NCBI GenBank assembly: GCA_022792975.1
Contig: JAAWCC010000099.1
Location: 1 to 5,963 of the forward strand
Source of the DNA: Clostridia bacterium
Lineage (GTDB): Bacteria > Bacillota_A > Clostridia > TANB77 > CAG-508
Length of the DNA: 5,963 bases
Direction of reading: 5' to 3'
Each line of letters opens with the position of its first letter. Position 1 is the first letter of the stretch. The translations under genes and the position numbers were made by a program. Shown here piece after piece: positions 4,595 through 5,963 of the stretch. The notes below the pieces were generated by a model that worked only from the letters and a program-made list of their open reading frames with translations, was not told the origin of the DNA and did not search any database.

Positions 4595-5963
4595 TTAAAT
4601 TTCTATTACTCCACCGATAGTCTTACTATTTTTTCTAGTAGGAAGAATTTGTGAACCACCTGCTACAATTACTCTATCGCCTTTTTCTAAGTAGCCCTCT
4701 TCTTCTAACTTTTCAATTCCTAGCTCTAATAATGCATTAATTGTTTCTTGCTCTGGTAATAAAATTGGGAACACATTCCACATTAATGCTAATTGATTAT
4801 ATGTTTTCTCATTAGATGTAACAGCAAACACTGGACATTTAATTCCAAGTCCTGATAAATATCTTGCTGTATTTCCTGTATTTGTGTAAGCTACGACTGC
4901 CTTTGCATTAATCTTCCTTGCCATTCTGCATACTGTATAATTTACATTGTATTCCAAATCATCAGTTTCTAACTTTTGGTATTTATTATTAAATCTCTCC
5001 CAATATTTTATTTGTGATTCGATTGTTTCAGAAATATCCACCATAGCTCTTACGCACTCTAATGGGTATTCTCCCATTGCACATTCACCAGAAAGCATTA
5101 TTGCACCTGTTCTATCATAAATAGCATTCGCAACATCACTTACTTCAGCTCTTGTAGGTCTTGGACTATGAGTCATAGACTCAAGCATTTGTGTCGCTGT
5201 AATAACAGCCTTTCCCTTTCTGTTACAAGCCTTTATCATATTTTTTTGAGCTATTGGCACCTCTTGGAAAGGTATCTCAACACCTAAGTCTCCTCTTGCA
5301 ACCATTATTCCGTCTGAGCATTCAATAATTTCTTCAAGATTATCAAGACCTTCTTGATTTTCAATCTTACAAATAATTTTGATATCTTTTCCGCCGTTTT
5401 CATCTAATACTTTTCTAACGGCCATAACATCTTCTTTGCTTCTTACAAAAGAGGCTGCCACATAATCAAATCCGTGTTTTGCACCATCCACTAAATCTTG
5501 AATATCCTTTTCTTTTAAAGCTGGCAAACTCAAATGTATTCCTGGAATATTTACACTCTTTCTATTTCCAAGTTTTCCACCATTTAATACTTTACATTCT
5601 ATGTCTTTACCTTTAATCTCTTGTACTTCAATAGCTATTAGTCCATCGTCTAGAAGTATTTTTGTACCTTTTTCTACATCTTTATACAATTCTTTGTAGC
5701 TTATAGATGTTTTACTCTCGTCTCCCTCTATATCCTCATTTACAAGTGTAAAAATCTCCCCTGCCTTTAATTGTACTGGTGCTTCTACAAGTTTTCCTGT
5801 TCTAACTTCTGGTCCTTGCATATCACGCAAAAGTGCAACAGGCTTACCAGCATTCTTTCTTGCCTCAAAGAATTTTTCAACCTTTTCTTCTTGTTCTGGG
5901 TAGCTTCCGTGTGAGAAGTTTATTCTTACTACGTCCATACCAGCCTCCATTAATTCGGCTAGT
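4595..5963 (-). CDS. pyk: Pyruvate kinase, 5' end cut by the window edge
   Basis: The last step of glycolysis: phosphoenolpyruvate + ADP to pyruvate + ATP in the cytosol. The 455 visible residues begin LAELMEAGMDVVRINFSHG, so about 20 N-terminal residues lie beyond the edge; the ATG at 5950 is internal. Positions below count from the first visible Leu. RINFSHG (13-19) supplies substrate- and potassium-site residues. GPEVRTG (50-56) keeps the Glu linked to potassium dependence, although the usual LDTKGPE reads RDMQGPE. The B domain spans about 66-150. KIENQEG with catalytic Lys199 and Glu201, ARGDLGVEIP with Asp225, and ITATQMLESM (254-263) complete the active site. The C-terminal domain is normal and ends at IGGVIEI, with no added PEP-utiliser-like domain. 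It lies upstream of rpmF in the same direction with no strong terminator between. Confidence 0.97.
   Translation of the reverse strand, partial: LAELMEAGMDVVRINFSHGSYPEQEEKVEKFFEARKNAGKPVALLRDMQGPEVRTGKLVEAPVQLKAGEIFTLVNEDIEGDESKTSISYKELYKDVEKGTKILLDDGLIAIEVQEIKGKDIECKVLNGGKLGNRKSVNIPGIHLSLPALKEKDIQDLVDGAKHGFDYVAASFVRSKEDVMAVRKVLDENGGKDIKIICKIENQEGLDNLEEIIECSDGIMVARGDLGVEIPFQEVPIAQKNMIKACNRKGKAVITATQMLESMTHSPRPTRAEVSDVANAIYDRTGAIMLSGECAMGEYPLECVRAMVDISETIESQIKYWERFNNKYQKLETDDLEYNVNYTVCRMARKINAKAVVAYTNTGNTARYLSGLGIKCPVFAVTSNEKTYNQLALMWNVFPILLPEQETINALLELGIEKLEEEGYLEKGDRVIVAGGSQILPTRKNSKTIGGVIEI

Noticed and set aside
5936..5950. ATG 5950 or 5938 as the pyruvate kinase start
   Set aside because: Family sequence (LAEL) continues upstream of both to the window edge and the known N-terminal strand would be missing, so the gene is cut by the edge.

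Overview
The window is AT-rich DNA with tightly packed genes, strong GGAGG-type ribosome binding sites and sigma70/sigmaA-type promoters. It carries a 63-residue zinc-ribbon ribosomal protein L32 and a pyruvate kinase without an extra C-terminal domain. Together these point to a low-GC Bacillota, most likely a gut-type Clostridia. This placement is an inference from gene content and composition; there is no rRNA or other marker here.

Left edge (1-400): the 3' end of a gene for a multi-pass membrane protein, probably DUF6512 family. It is followed by about 90 bases holding a near-consensus promoter (TTTACA, 17 bp, TACAAT). Two perfect inverted repeats, each with a 6-nt spacer, overlap the -35 and the -10 of this promoter.

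Left half (401-2672): a compact three-gene operon on the + strand. It encodes an IbrA-like PAPS-reductase-family PP-loop protein with a DUF3440-type C-terminal part, a small GNAT-like protein, and an IbrB-like ParB/sulfiredoxin-fold protein with a predicted helix-turn-helix. A rho-independent terminator closes it. The IbrA gene is interrupted by an apparent one-base insertion at 1243-1244, which splits a protein of about 429 residues into a 290-residue N-terminal product and an orphaned C-terminal frame. IbrA/IbrB pairs are known from Escherichia coli as regulators of immunoglobulin-binding (Eib) surface proteins, and related pairs occur on prophages. Their biochemistry is not established. This self-contained, apparently repressible cassette is the most interesting part of the window.

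Right half (2674-5963, all on the - strand): a 519-residue GT-C/GT39-like membrane glycosyltransferase convergent with the operon; rpmF (ribosomal protein L32) with a perfect consensus promoter and its own terminator; and the pyruvate kinase gene, whose 5' end lies beyond the right edge. These look like ordinary chromosomal genes, so the Ibr operon appears to sit as an accessory unit next to core genes. No rRNA, tRNA, CRISPR array, insertion sequence or integrase was seen. No stretch longer than 300 bases lacks a gene.
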